Part shown: positions 10,661 through 20,971 of the stretch, one piece after another
How positions within the stretch are numbered: position 1 is the stretch's first letter
Layout: each line of letters starts with the position of its first letter
Assembly: GCA_047967505.1 (NCBI GenBank)
Contig: CM106541.1
Source: Dipteris shenzhenensis
Lineage: Eukaryota > Polypodiophyta > Polypodiopsida > Gleicheniales
Length of the DNA stretch: 64,000 nt
Direction: 5' to 3' (one strand)
Position numbers and translations under genes: made by a program
Notes under the pieces: model-generated
The model's database searches: none
What the model saw: only the letters and a program-made list of their open reading frames with translations
Told to the model about the DNA's origin: nothing

Positions 10661-11542
10661 GGGAGGGGGAGATGGAGGGGGGAGGGGGAAGGGGTGGTGG
10701 AAATGAAGGGGGGAGGGGGAGGGGTGGTGGAGATGGAGGGGGGAGGGGGAGGTGGAGATGGAGGGGGAAGGGGGAGGGGAAGGGGGAGGTGGAGATGGAG
10801 GGGGGAGGGGGAGGGGGAGGTGGAGATGGAGGGGGAAGGGGAGGTGGAAATGGAGGGGGGAGGGGAGGGGGAGGTGGAGATGGAGGGGGAGGTGGAAATG
10901 GAGGGGGGAGGGGGTGGTGGAGATGGAGATGGAGGGTGGAGGGGGGAGAGGGAGGGAGAGGGGGTGGTGGAGATGGAGGGGGGAGGGGGAGGGGGTGGTG
11001 GAGATGGAGGGGGGAGGGGGAAGGGGTGGTGGAAATGAAGGGGGGAGGGGGAGGGGTAGTGGAGATTGAGGGGGGAGGGGGAGGGGAAGGGGGAGGTGGA
11101 GATGGAGATGGAGGGGGGAGGGGGAGGTGGAGATGGAGGGGGAAGGGGGAGGGGGAGGTGGAAATGGAGGGGGGAGGGGAGGGGGAGGGGAAGGTGGAGA
11201 TGGAGGGGGGAGGGGGGGGGAAGTGGAAATGGAGGGGGGAGGGGGAGGTGGAAATGGAGAAGGGAGGGGGTGGTGGAGATGGAGATGGAGGGGGGAGGGG
11301 GGAGGGGGAGGGAGAGGGGGTGGTGGAGATGGAGGGGGGAGGGGGAAGGGGTAGTGGAAATGAAGGGGGGAGGGAGAGGGGAGGTGGAGATAGAGGGGGA
11401 AGGGGGAGGGGGAGGGGGTGGTGGAGATGGAGGGGGGAGGGGGAGGGGGTGGTGGAGATGGAGGGGGGAGGGGGAGGTGGAGATGGAGGGGGGAGGGGGA
11501 GGGGGTGGTGGAAATGAGGGGGAGGTGGAGATGGAGGGGGAA
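10661..11542 (+). repeat. G-rich minisatellite
   Basis: Nearly pure purine on the plus strand. Units of about 18-30 bp combine GGGGGGAGGGGGAG with GTGGAGATGGA or GTGGTGGAAATGAA. The long open frames on both strands here (Gly/Glu-rich or Pro/Ser-rich) reflect the lack of T-containing stops, not genes. Many G runs could form G-quadruplexes. Confidence 0.95.
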
Positions 11543-12650
11543 AAAAAAGAGAGAAGAAATAAAAAAAACTTGACGAAAATCGAAAGGGAGGGAAAGGTGG
11601 TCACCTGAACGCTCTCCAAGTCTTTCTCGATGTAACGGGATTGTTGAGGAACAATGGACAGTGGGTGGATGGCTAGGTTATCGCTGCGAGATGGGCTCAA
11701 AGTCACTTACAATGTGAGGATGGGAGTAAGGCAGTGGTCGATGGAGAGGGAGGAGTGTCTTGCGTAGGCATCAGAATGAAGAAGAGAATGGAGGCAAAAT
11801 GTGAAAGATGAAGAATGAGGGGGTGGAGTTGGTTTTTATAGGAAATGAGTTTAGGTTTAGGGTTTAGGTTTAGGGATTAACCCTAAACTCTTTCCGAGCC
11901 ATAACTCTTTATGGATAGCTCAGTTTGCTTTTCTGCCAAAAGGTGAAATGATCGTAATTGCAAGCTCTACGCATTTGTGTCCACTACCTAGCCTGATTGC
12001 ATATCATGTGGCTTCTATTTAAGAAATAAATAAAATTTCTTAAAGTAGGAACCCAAGGTTGATGCTTAGGGTTAGAAGGAGGATCCAAGGTTCAAAAGGA
12101 GGTTCCAGCGTTAGAAGGAGTTTCCAAGGTTTAGAAGGAGTTCGAGGGTTTAGAAGGAGGTTCCAGGGTTTAGAAGGAGTCCAGGGTTAGAAGGAGGTTC
12201 CAAGGTTCAGGGTAGAGATGGTGGAGAACTCGTCTCCCTCGTAGATCATGGAGTTTAAGGGTTGAGGAACAAAGGGTTTAGGGGGAGCATAGGAGTGGGA
12301 GAGGAAGAAGGTGTAAGAGCATGGGGAAAAGAAGAGAGAGGAGGGAGGAGGAGGAGGGAGGAGGAGGAGGAGGAGGGAGGAGAAGGAGGAAGGAGGAGGA
12401 AGGAGGAGGAGGAAGGAGGAGGAGGGAGGAGGAGAGGGAAAGGATGGGTTGCAAGGTTGGAGGAGAGGGGAGGAGGAGTTGCAAGGTTAGGATATGATTT
12501 TGGACGTGGAGTGCAAGGAAGCATGGACACTTGAGACAAATGCTTGGAATACCAAAGTAGACTCAACACAATGCCCCAAAGAGTGTGGGCTTCATTCCAT
12601 TATGGGGTATTTATACAAGTTGGATTGCTTCTCTCTCTGCATGTAGGAAT
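11543..12650. other. Non-coding repeats including TTTAGGG-like and AGAAGGAG motifs
   Basis: No gene recognised. A short plant-telomere-like run, GTTTAGGTTTAGGG, sits at 11847-11880 and its complement CCCTAAAC follows at once. From about 12060 to 12220 a roughly 20-bp unit (GGTTTAGAAGGAGTTCC) is repeated about eight times, and 12290-12450 is a GGA/GAA-rich tract. Confidence 0.7.
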
Positions 12651-12965
12651 TGTAACACAAAGTTGTAATACAAAGTTGTCTCACAAAGTTGTAACACAAA
12701 GTTGTAACACAAAGTTGTATCACAAAGTTGTAACACAAAGTTGAAGTCGTATGTAGAAGTTGTAATACAAAGTTGTATCACAAAGTTGTAACACAAAGTT
12801 GTGTCACAAAGTTGTAACACAAAGTTGTAACACAAAGTTGTAACACATTCTCTTTCTACATATAGAAGTCATACGTAGAAGTTGTAACACAAAGTTGTAA
12901 CACAAAGTTGTATCACAAAGTTGTAACACAAAGTTGTAACACAAAGTTGTATCACATTCTCTTTC
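12650..12965 (+). repeat. 15-bp tandem repeat GTAACACAAAGTTGT
   Basis: About 18 copies of GTAACACAAAGTTGT or the variant GTATCACAAAGTTGT, broken by GAAGTCGTATGTAGAAGTTG and CATTCTCTTTCTACAT spacers that themselves recur (about 12845 and 12955). Non-coding. Confidence 0.9.
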
Positions 12966-14012
12966 TACATAAGTTCATGTTGGCACAGACTCAACAATCT
13001 CTTCAGATTTATGTTTCACTCAAAAGTTTATGCCATAAGGTCAAAACTTTGCCACATCTTATTCCTAAAATATTGCAGATGTTAAGTCTCCACTTTGTGG
13101 CAAAACTTTTGTTCCTAGAGGATTGCAGATATTAATTCTCCCCCTTTCTCATTGAAGCTCTCTGTTATGCCACAAGGCCAAAACTTTGTTACCCATTTCC
13201 AAAGACTAGGGATACAAATCTTCATGAAGCCAAAGGTTCTTGAATTGTCGCCTTAACTATGTGCATGTCCATATTACTTCACTTGATAGATAGACATCTT
13301 GATTCCCATATCATATACTTGGTGGATGTACTCACACATACAACAAGAACCTAAAGGAGGTTTGACCATGTGGTTAAATCTTTATGATGGCTGAAAATTT
13401 ATCACATCTTTATGATCACCAAAGCTTCTTTAATTGTCATGATTTTGACAAGGTAAAACTGTCCATAACACGAGGTGGCTAACACTGGAATAAAATCTTG
13501 ATGAGTGTACTTCCGTCTAAAGTTTATGCCACAAGGTTAAAACTTTGTCAAATCTTATTTCCAAAGGATAGGGATGCAAAGTTTCTACCTTGTGGCAAAA
13601 ACTTTGGTGGATGTGCACACACATACAATAAGGAACTGCAGGAGGTTTTGACTGTGTGGCCTAATCTTCATGATGGCCAAAGCTTCTTGAAGTGTCAGGA
13701 TTTTGATAAGGTCTAAATGTCCACAATGGCCACACAAGAGAGCAACCTTTCTTTGATAGGAAGAAAATCCTAATGAGTGTATATACTTAAAAGTTTATGC
13801 CACAAGGCCAAAGCTTTGTCACATCTCGTTTCCAAAGAACGTGGATACAAAGTTTCTACCTTGTGGCAAAAACTTTGGTGGATGTGCACACACATAATAC
13901 AAGGACCTGAAGGAGGTTTTGACCGTGTGGCCTAATCTTCATGATGGCCAAAGCTTCTTGAAGTGTTAGGATTTTTATGCCACAAGGCCAAAACTTTGTC
14001 ACATCCCGTTTC
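12966..14012 (+). repeat. Diverged tandem repeats (TTTATGCCACAAGG units)
   Basis: Five copies of a block beginning AGTTTATGCCACAAGGCC and continuing AAAACTTTGTCACATC with a TTTCCAAAG tail start near 13024, 13163, 13522, 13792 and 13976. Longer shared stretches (GGCCTAATCTTCATGATGGC, GTGGATGTGCACACAC) link the last three. Spacing is irregular. No coding sequence. The block stops abruptly where gypsy integrase begins. Confidence 0.75.
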
Positions 14013-14015
14013 CAA

Positions 14016-15305
14016 GCCATTGGAGTAGAAGACGACTTACCAGATGCCACACTATTTCAAATAGATGCTATTCCAGAGTGGTGTTAAGATATCATTGGGT
14101 ACTTGATGGCAGGAAGACCACCCCCTGAAATGAAAGCAGTAGATGCCAGAAAATTGATTCTAAAGGCTGCACCCTATCAACTCATTGCAGGACAATTGTA
14201 TAAGATGGGCAAGGACCAAATATTAAGAAGATGTGTAATGCCTCATGAGATGATGCCAATCCTAAGTGAAGTCCATGAAGGCATTGTAGGAGGACACTTC
14301 CAAGGGGAAGCCACAGTAAGAAAATTTCTCCTCATAGGCTACTGGTGGCCAACACTGTGGGTAGATGCCTATGAATATGTAAAAGGCTATGATGTATGCC
14401 AATGGACTATTAAATCACAACACAAAGACTTCAATCCCCTAACAACAGTTGTTGCACAAGAACCATTTGAGAAATGGGGGATTGACTATGTGGGTCCCAT
14501 ACATCCAGCAGCAAAAGGGACGCAGGCATGCTACATCATTGTGGCCACTGATTACTTTACAAAATGGGTTGAAGCTAAAGCATTCAGACAGGAAGATGCT
14601 AGAAGCACAGCAAGATTCTTATACGAAAATATGATCACCCAATTCGGATGCCCCATTGAAATCGTGTCGGATAGAGGCACACATTTTGTCAATGAGGTAA
14701 TCCAAGAACACTTTTTTGGCTTCATGGTAATCCATAGAAAAAGCACACCCTACTACCCCCAAGGGAATGGACACGCCGAATCCACCAACAAAATAATATG
14801 CATTATCCTCACCAAGGTAGTAGAACCACAATGTTCTAATTGGGCAGAGAAACTGAATGCAGCCTTATGGGCATACAGAACCACATTCAAGGTTAGTACA
14901 GGGAACACACCTTTTCAATTGGTGTACAGACTTGAAGCTGTGGTCCCACTCAAATTTGTAATACCAAGTCTACACATAGCAGTACAGGAATGCATGGGAG
15001 ACCATGAATCCTTGCAAGAAAGGCTCTATCAGTTGGAGAAGCATACAAAGACAAGACTAGTCACCTACCATGCCATGGCAATAGAAAAACACAGAAGAAC
15101 TTGGCATGGTTTGACAGAAATCTGAAAGCTAAAGACATCAAGGAAGGTGACTTAGTCCTGTTATACAATGCGAAAGTACACAAGTGGAAACTAAAGTATC
15201 TAGGTCAAGGAACCTACCGAGTACAAAAGATGAATCCCATTAGAGTTGTGCTGCTAGAAACATTGGATGGAGTCCAATTTAACACAATAATAAATGGGAG
15301 CTGAT
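14016..15305 (+). pseudogene. Ty3/gypsy integrase with C-terminal domain
   Basis: A mostly open frame begins near 14016, has a TAA at 14085-14087, and runs to 15125. An H2C2-like zinc domain (HEGIVGGHF, YWWPTLW, YDVCQW) has Tyr in place of the first Cys. The rve core is complete: WGIDYVGP, VSDRGTHF and GNGHAEST, with 35 residues between the second Asp and the Glu. After a frameshift near 15105 the C-terminal domain resumes (KEGDLVLLYNAKVHKWKL, YLGQGTYRV, NTIINGS). The RT part is missing upstream, so it is a 5'-truncated remnant. Integrases of this family insert element cDNA. Confidence 0.9.
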
Positions 15306-15858
15306 TGAAGTGCCACTACATCAACACGCAAGCAATCCCTGACAAAAACAAAGATTTGAGAAACCAAGTCTTCCTTAGTTAGGATTAGATTTTATCACGA
15401 GCACTCACTTGCATATGTACGTCTTCACACATATAGGTAGCATCAATCAATTTTAACCTAGGGCTCAGAAGTGATGCTTGAGTTCTAACTGCCCTATGAA
15501 AATCCCAGCAATAAAAAAGCATATAGTTAGTCCATACCTAGCTACTAGGTCACGTGCACTCACACGCTTTCGCTTAGACACATAGGTGATTGCATGAATA
15601 ATTGTACCACACACTTTCATTCCACACTCTCAAAGCATGTATAAAAATAAGATCTCTCACACACACACACAGAAAGGTCCTACCAACATGCTAACCAATC
15701 TAATGATCAATGGTACACCACATGCACATGGATACAGGTTGACAAAAGATGCCGCCACTAAAGAGGATGTGCAAAAACAGCCACCGCCTCAACCACAAGA
15801 CCCCCTCTGGAGTTCACAGCCATCTACATCCTCTCAACCATGTCGATCATAGCCATTC
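15306..15858. other. Gypsy 3' flank, no gene seen
   Basis: AT-rich sequence without recognisable coding content. It contains a short (AC)n run at 15659-15671 and phrases resembling 540-740. It may hold the decayed 3' end of the gypsy remnant upstream, but no LTR or target duplication could be recognised. Confidence 0.4.
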
Positions 15859-16120
15859 ATGGTCCAGAGCGATAGCTGCGAAGAGGATTCAGTGGATGAT
15901 GATGATGAGGAGGAAGAGCATGATGAAGAGAAACCCAATGTAAACGATGAGCAAGAAAAGCATGATGAAGAGAAACCCAATGTAAATAATGAGGAGGTAG
16001 AGAATGACAAAGAGAACCTCAATTTTGGCCATGATGATGAGATAGAAAGTGATTGAAGAGAACTGAATGATGTTGATGATGAGGATATAGGGAGTGCTGA
16101 TGATGAGGATCTAGAGAGTG
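15859..16120 (+). repeat. Acidic coding-like 42-bp tandem repeat
   Basis: In one frame the DNA reads a strongly acidic peptide with a 14-residue repeat, HDEEKPNVNDEQEK then HDEEKPNVNNEEVE then a third diverged copy, starting at 15919 and 15961 (42-bp spacing). It stops at 16056 and acidic coding continues to about 16120, where Copia-B begins. It could be the tail of an unknown gene cut by Copia-B, or merely a GAT/GAA-rich repeat; no family is recognised. Confidence 0.45.
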
Positions 16121-16125
16121 ATGGA

Positions 16126-16802
16126 TGTTAGATATGCTCAATGCCCCACCCTCCTGGTAACCACCAGTGCTCCAAGGTGCTCAAGTTGTAAGGCCCCCAT
16201 ATGAGGAGAAGCCACATGTGAGCCCGGGACACTAGATGGATCCTGACTTGCATGTCAGATGAGGTCTATCAATGATACCATTGATGGTAGAAAGGTGATT
16301 GTGTGGGAGCCCCTTATTCTTGCTGGGGCCTGGGGGCTAGTTGGCTCCCAGCTGAGGGGTCCCAAAGGGGCCAGCGGTCCCCCTGGTGGGGGTTTAGGGG
16401 CAAGAGCCCCTGAGGCGATGGTATAGGGAATACTCTCTGAATATTCCATGGACGACTAGTCGATTCCATCGACTAGGTTGTCTGGTCGGCTTCGTCGACT
16501 AGGTTGACTGGTCAGTTCCACTAACTATGTTGATTCGACTACCGCCCTCATAGCTATAAAGAGGCGACCTCCCCAGTCCATTATACCAGATCAAATCTTC
16601 CAGTAGAGATCTTCCAGCTAGTAGCCCTTCACCTTGTATCTGTCTAGATTGCCATCTAAGCTCCACTGTGGGAGCACATGGGTGGATGGAGCCATCATCT
16701 ATACTACATCAGTATTGAAGGAAAATTTTTTTCATCTCCAGTTTGCTGTGTACTTTCTATTCTTTGTTTAGTTTCTGTTCCGCTACACCATGAAATTTAA
16801 CA
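16126..16802 (+). repeat. Copia-B 5' LTR
   Basis: Starts TGTTAGATATGCTCAATGCC and ends AATTTAACA beside the primer-binding site, so it has matching TGTTA/TAACA tips. The first ~140 bp recur at 20690. It contains short repeats of GACTAGTCGA/GTCGACTA type near 16450-16520. Confidence 0.85.
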
Positions 16803-16814
16803 TGGTATCAGAGC
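16803..16814 (+). other. Primer-binding site, Copia-B
   Basis: TGGTATCAGAGC follows the LTR without a gap and equals the standard copia site complementary to initiator-Met tRNA. Confidence 0.92.
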
Positions 16815-16878
16815 CCACAGGCGGCTCTAAGGATCGAAGAATAGAAGAGAAGCAAGGGCTTCAACAACATACGGAGTG

Positions 16879-17760
16879 ATGGCAACAGGAAGCGGCTCAG
16901 CCAGTTGCTGCTGCACCAACAATCCAACCGTTGAGGATTCTCCCACCAGCCTTCACTGAAGCCAACCTAGATGGTACAAACTACACTCTGTGGAAGTTTA
17001 AAATTACTGCTATTGTGGATTCATATGAGCTTCTGGAGATAGTACTGGGGATTGGCCCAGAGCCATGACCCAGAACCACAAGGAACCCTCGACCTAGCAA
17101 ATTTGGGGAGTACGGTACCTCCTAATGTTGACCTTCTACAAGCTTGGAAACATAGGAACACAGATGATCTATGTGCCTTGGTTAAAAGTACTACTGATAG
17201 TGTTTTGACCTTGATTCTACCTCGATTTAGCATACATCTAAGGCAATTGTGGCCTGGAACATATTGAAGAGTCAGTATGAGAGGTGGAATCAGACAAGGA
17301 TCTAGAACCTGGATAATCAGCTCGCAGCTGAGAAGTTTAATGAAGGAGAGACAGCAGAGGCATTCAAATCAAAAATCTACATGACCAGATTAGAAGGTTG
17401 GTGCTAGGATACAAAAGACTAGCGAAGAGCTAGCTTGATGGTGTCTCTAGATATGTCCACCAAGGTCTGATGGATTGGTAACAGCGCTTAAGACTCAGGT
17501 GAGACCCCAACCATTGTCATTTGAGGAGTTCTGTGCTTTACTTATGGAGGAGGAATTGAGGCTTAAAGCTTGAGATGGAGGCGGCAATGGGGATGCTGCA
17601 TTCTCTGCCACTGCGAAAGGCAAAGGTGGTTCCTCCACCAAAGGTGAGTCCTCTATTAGTGGTGACAAAAAGAAGAAGGGCAGCAAGAAGAAGTTTCAAG
17701 GAGAATGCTTCTACTGTAAGAAGAAGGGCCATGTGATTGCAGATTGCCTGGTCAAGAAAG
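16879..17760 (+). pseudogene. Copia-B gag
   Basis: From the ATG at 16879 the frame changes several times, but copia gag landmarks are readable: PPAFTEANLDGTNYTLWKFK and ITAIVDSYELLE near 16950-17040, a FEEFCALLMEEE-like tail near 17520, and a CCHC knuckle, CFYCKKKGHVIADC, at about 17710-17750. Multiple stops lie between these points. The knuckle frame continues directly into protease. Role as for copia gag: particle formation and RNA packaging, here lost. Confidence 0.75.
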
Positions 17761-18428
17761 CGGATGAAAAGAATGGTACCCTAAAGAAGAAAAATAAGGG
17801 GAAAGAGACAGCTAACATAGCGGAAGCAGAGTTGGATCTATTTCTGGCCATTGAGGAAGAGTGTTCCTCAGTTCAAGAAGCATCAACCACTGATTCATGG
17901 GTATTGGATAGTGGTGCCTCCCGTCACATGACTTGCAAGAAGGGTCTATATTGTTCCATGCAGCCTCTACAGGAACCCATCATCGTGATAGTTGGAAATA
18001 ACGCAAAATGCCTTGTTAAGGGTATAGGTACGGTTTTATTTGTTTCTGTAAATGGAGATGTTAAGAAACTATCTAATGTGCTATATGTTCCACAAATTAA
18101 GAGAAATTTGCTATCAGTTTCTTCCATAACTGACCTTGACCATGAGGTGAGGTTCAGTAAGACAGAAGCAAAAATTTTGGATAGTGCTAGCAATCTTGTT
18201 GGCACAAGAGTAAGGAGGAACAACCTATATGAGCTAAGTGCTCTTACAGCCACCGTTGGAGTGGGCACAAGTAGACTTTGGCATGAAAGATTCGGCCACA
18301 TCGGATTTGCAGTGCTGAAGGAGATGCAGAAGCAAGGTATGGTTGCTCACTTACCTGCAGTAGCAGAAATCAAAGAACCGTGTGAAGCTTGCATGATGGG
18401 CAAGCAACAGAGAAAGGCATTCCCATAA
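17761..18428 (+). pseudogene. Copia-B protease and GAG-pre-integrase
   Basis: An open frame of more than 200 residues contains the intact retropepsin site WVLDSGASRHMT, the strand VLYVPQIKRNLLSV, and the pre-integrase zinc region RLWHERFGHIGFAVLKEM...CEACMMGKQQRKAFP, with CEAC intact. It ends at a TAA (18426-18428). This is the best-preserved part of the element. Confidence 0.85.
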
Positions 18429-19108
18429 GAAAGGAAGAATAGAGCAAACACTCCTCTAGAGTTGGTGCATGTTGACTTGTGCAGTAAGATGCCTACACAG
18501 GCCTTGGGGGGATCTTCCTATTTTTTATTGATTATCTATGACTATAGTAGGAAGATGTGGGTGTACTTTCTTCACAAAAATGCTCAAGCTTTTGTAAATT
18601 GAAAGAATGGCTATAGCTTGTTGAAAATGAAACAGGGAGAAAAGTGAAGAAAATTAGATCGGATGGTGGTGGTGAGTTTGTTTCTAAAGAGTTTGGAGAT
18701 TTTTGCAAGAGCAAAGGGATCAAGTGACAAACGATGACACCACATACACCTGAGCAAAATTTGATTGTTGAATGCTGAATGCGGACCGCTGTGGAGATGG
18801 GGAGGTGTATGTTGAAAGGTGCCGAACTGCTAAACCACTTTTGGGCTGAGGCTATCAATACTGCAGTTTACATCCTTAATCGCAGATATACAAAGGCACT
18901 CAAAGGTAAAACACCACATGAGGCTTACAGCGATAAGAAGCCATTTGTCTCCCACTTCAAAACGTTTGGGTGTGAATGCTATGCGCATGTACCAGACAAA
19001 TTGAGAAATAAGCTACAACCAAAAAGCACCAAATGTATCTTCTTAGGCTATTATGATGAGAAGAAAGCCTATAAGTTGTATGACCGAGAGGCAAAGAAGA
19101 TCATATAG
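18429..19108 (+). pseudogene. Copia-B integrase
   Basis: The rve core is broken by stops and frame changes, but LVHVDLCSKMP, IRSDGGGEFVSKEF and PHTPEQN are readable; the QN-ER region ends in a stop (about 18776). A clean frame from 18779 gives the C-terminal half (NHFWAEAINTAVYILNR, HFKTFGCECYAHVPD, KCIFLGYYDEKKAYKLYD). It retains the order of copia integrase but cannot encode an active enzyme. Confidence 0.8.
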
Positions 19109-20640
19109 TGAGCTGCAATGTGGTGTTCAGGAAGCAGCCACATGCAGTGGAGTCAAAGAAGAGCTCTTCGACTTTATCATCAAGTGAAGAGGTAATTCAC
19201 TATGGACATTTCCCAGGAGCTATAAACGAGGAGGAAATATTAGATGATGAAGGTATAAGTCACCAACCTGTTGTTACACCATCAGAAAAGCCATTGTCGC
19301 GATGGGTAAGGTAGCTCTATGACCATGATAACCAGATGCCTATGTCTATTGAGCAGCATGCAGATGGACCAAGGCAATCTTAGAGAATCTAGGAGTAAAG
19401 GAGGGCTTCTGCTCACATAGTTAATATGGCCTTGATGGCTGAGATTATTGCAAAAGTAAAGGAGCCTGCGAGTTTGGAGGAAGCACTTGCAGACCGAGAT
19501 TGGAAAAATGCTATGCAAGTAGAATATGATAGCATCATGAAGAATGAAACTTGGAAGTTGGTAGATCGACCACCTAGAAGGAGGCTCTGTACAGGCTGAA
19601 ATAGGCCCCAAGAGCATGGTACCAACAAATAGACCAATTTTTTCATAAATTAAACTTCAAAAGATGTGCCTCAGATGCTAACTTGTATGTGTACAGAAAA
19701 GGTGGAAAATCTGCTATTATTGTTCTATATGTGGATGATCTCCTTATTACAGATGATTATGAAGACATGATCTAGCAGAATAGAAAGGCATTGAGCACAG
19801 CGTTTGAGATGACAGTCTTAAGCTTGATGCACTACTATTTGGGGATTGAAGTCCAAGCAAGATCTTCATCTCTCAGCAGGAATTCGGAAGGGAGATCTTG
19901 AAGGCATTTGGTATGTCCGAGTGCAAGGAGATTGCTACACCTATGGAGGTAAATGCGAGGCTATCTATGGAGGATGCCTCACCACCAGCAAACATCGGGA
20001 GGTACAAGAATTTGGTCGGCAATCTCATCTATCTGTGCAACACTAGACCAGACATCAGTTTTGCTGTTGGCGTTTTAAGCAGGTTCTCCAATAAGCCCTG
20101 AGAGAATCATTGGAATGCAAGGATGCGGGTGCTCAGGTATGTGAAGGGCACTCTTGATTATGGCATCACCTATGGTATGGGCACTTCCTTGGCTGATCAT
20201 TGTGACTCAGATTGGGCTGGAGATGTGGATTCGAGGAAATCAGTTTCTGGATATTGTTTCTCTTTAGGTTCAGGTATCTTCCCTTGGATCAGTAAGAAAC
20301 AACCACAGTGGCATTATCTTCTACCGAGGGTGAGTACAAGGTAGCATGTTTTGCTGCTTGTGAAGTAGTGTGGCTGAGGAGGATCTTATGGCACATGGGA
20401 GTGCAAGAGGATGAGGCAAATGTGCTGAGGTGCAACAATCAAAGTTGCATGGCCATTGCTAAAAATTCAGTGTTTCATATGCGCACACAAAACATATAGA
20501 GACTCAGTATCACTATGTGCATGATTTGATCGAGGACGGGATAGTGGAATTGGTCTACTATCCAACATAGCAAAATGGAGCAAATATCTTCACCAAGGCA
20601 CTTGGGAAGGATCAGCTTTAGGGTCATCCTTAGAGACTCG
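19109..20640 (+). pseudogene. Copia-B reverse transcriptase (deleted) and RNase H
   Basis: The linker and RT start (EEALADRDWKNAMQVEYDSI, NETWKLVDRPP) run to about 19580, where sequence jumps directly to the RT palm region equivalent to ALYGLKQAPRAWYQ; about 150 residues typical of copia RT, including the first catalytic Asp, are missing. The YVDD box (LYVDDLLITDD) near 19730 remains, then an LMHYYLGIE region, TRPDISFAVGVLSRF and RNase H landmarks (DSDWAGDVDSRKSVSGY, STEGEYK, CNNQSC). Several stops confirm decay. Confidence 0.8.
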
Positions 20641-20689
20641 GCATTGGGCCGAGAAGGTAGTTCACCTATGGGTGGACATTGAGGGGGGG

Positions 20690-20872
20690 TGTTGGATATG
20701 CTCAATGCCCCACCCTCCTCGTGGTAACCACCAGTGCTCCAAGGTGCTCAAGTTGTAAGGCCCCCATATGAGGAGAAGCCATGTGTGAGCCCGGTACACT
20801 AGATGGATCCTGACTTACATGTCAGATGAGGTCTATCATGAGACTTATTCTTGTTGGGGACTAGATTTGAGC
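20690..20872 (+). repeat. Copia-B 3' LTR, truncated
   Basis: Starts TGTTGGATATGCTCAATGCC after the purine tract and follows the 5' LTR for about 140 bp, then resumes for about 30 bp after a gap. The remaining ~450 bp of the LTR are absent and are replaced by CT-rich and satellite DNA. Confidence 0.8.
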
Positions 20873-20971
20873 CCACCTCTCCCCCCATCAATGAGGGGAG
20901 GGGGCCAATTTTTGAAATTTGAATTTCAAATTTTGAATCTCCCTCCCTCCCTCCCTCTCTCTCTCTCCCTC
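20873..20971. repeat. Short AT-palindrome and (CCCT)n/(CT)n run
   Basis: TTGAAATTTGAATTTCAAAT (a near palindrome) at 20913-20932 is followed by CCCTCCCTCC and (CT)n to about 20975, forming the junction between the truncated Copia-B and the satellite. Confidence 0.7.

Larger units (their letters stand above)
16126..20872 (+). mobile_element. Ty1/copia retrotransposon (Copia-B), heavily decayed
   Basis: A second, unrelated copia family. The 5' LTR is 16126-16802 (677 bp, TGTTA...TAACA), followed at once by the primer-binding site. Gag-pol is in copia order but broken by many stops and an RT deletion. The 3' LTR begins at 20690 after a GAGGGGGGG purine tract, but only about 180 bp of it remains, with a gap of several tens of bp; beyond about 20872 it no longer matches. 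The missing 3' end means no target duplication can be tested. Confidence 0.9.

Noticed and set aside
10573-11706. Long Pro/Ser-rich minus-strand and Gly/Glu-rich plus-strand open frames
   Set aside because: They lie on a polypurine minisatellite where stop codons are rare in all frames; no start context, domain or codon pattern supports a gene.
12650-12965. CRISPR-like array
   Set aside because: 15-bp units are contiguous with almost no unique spacers, and the sequence is eukaryotic.
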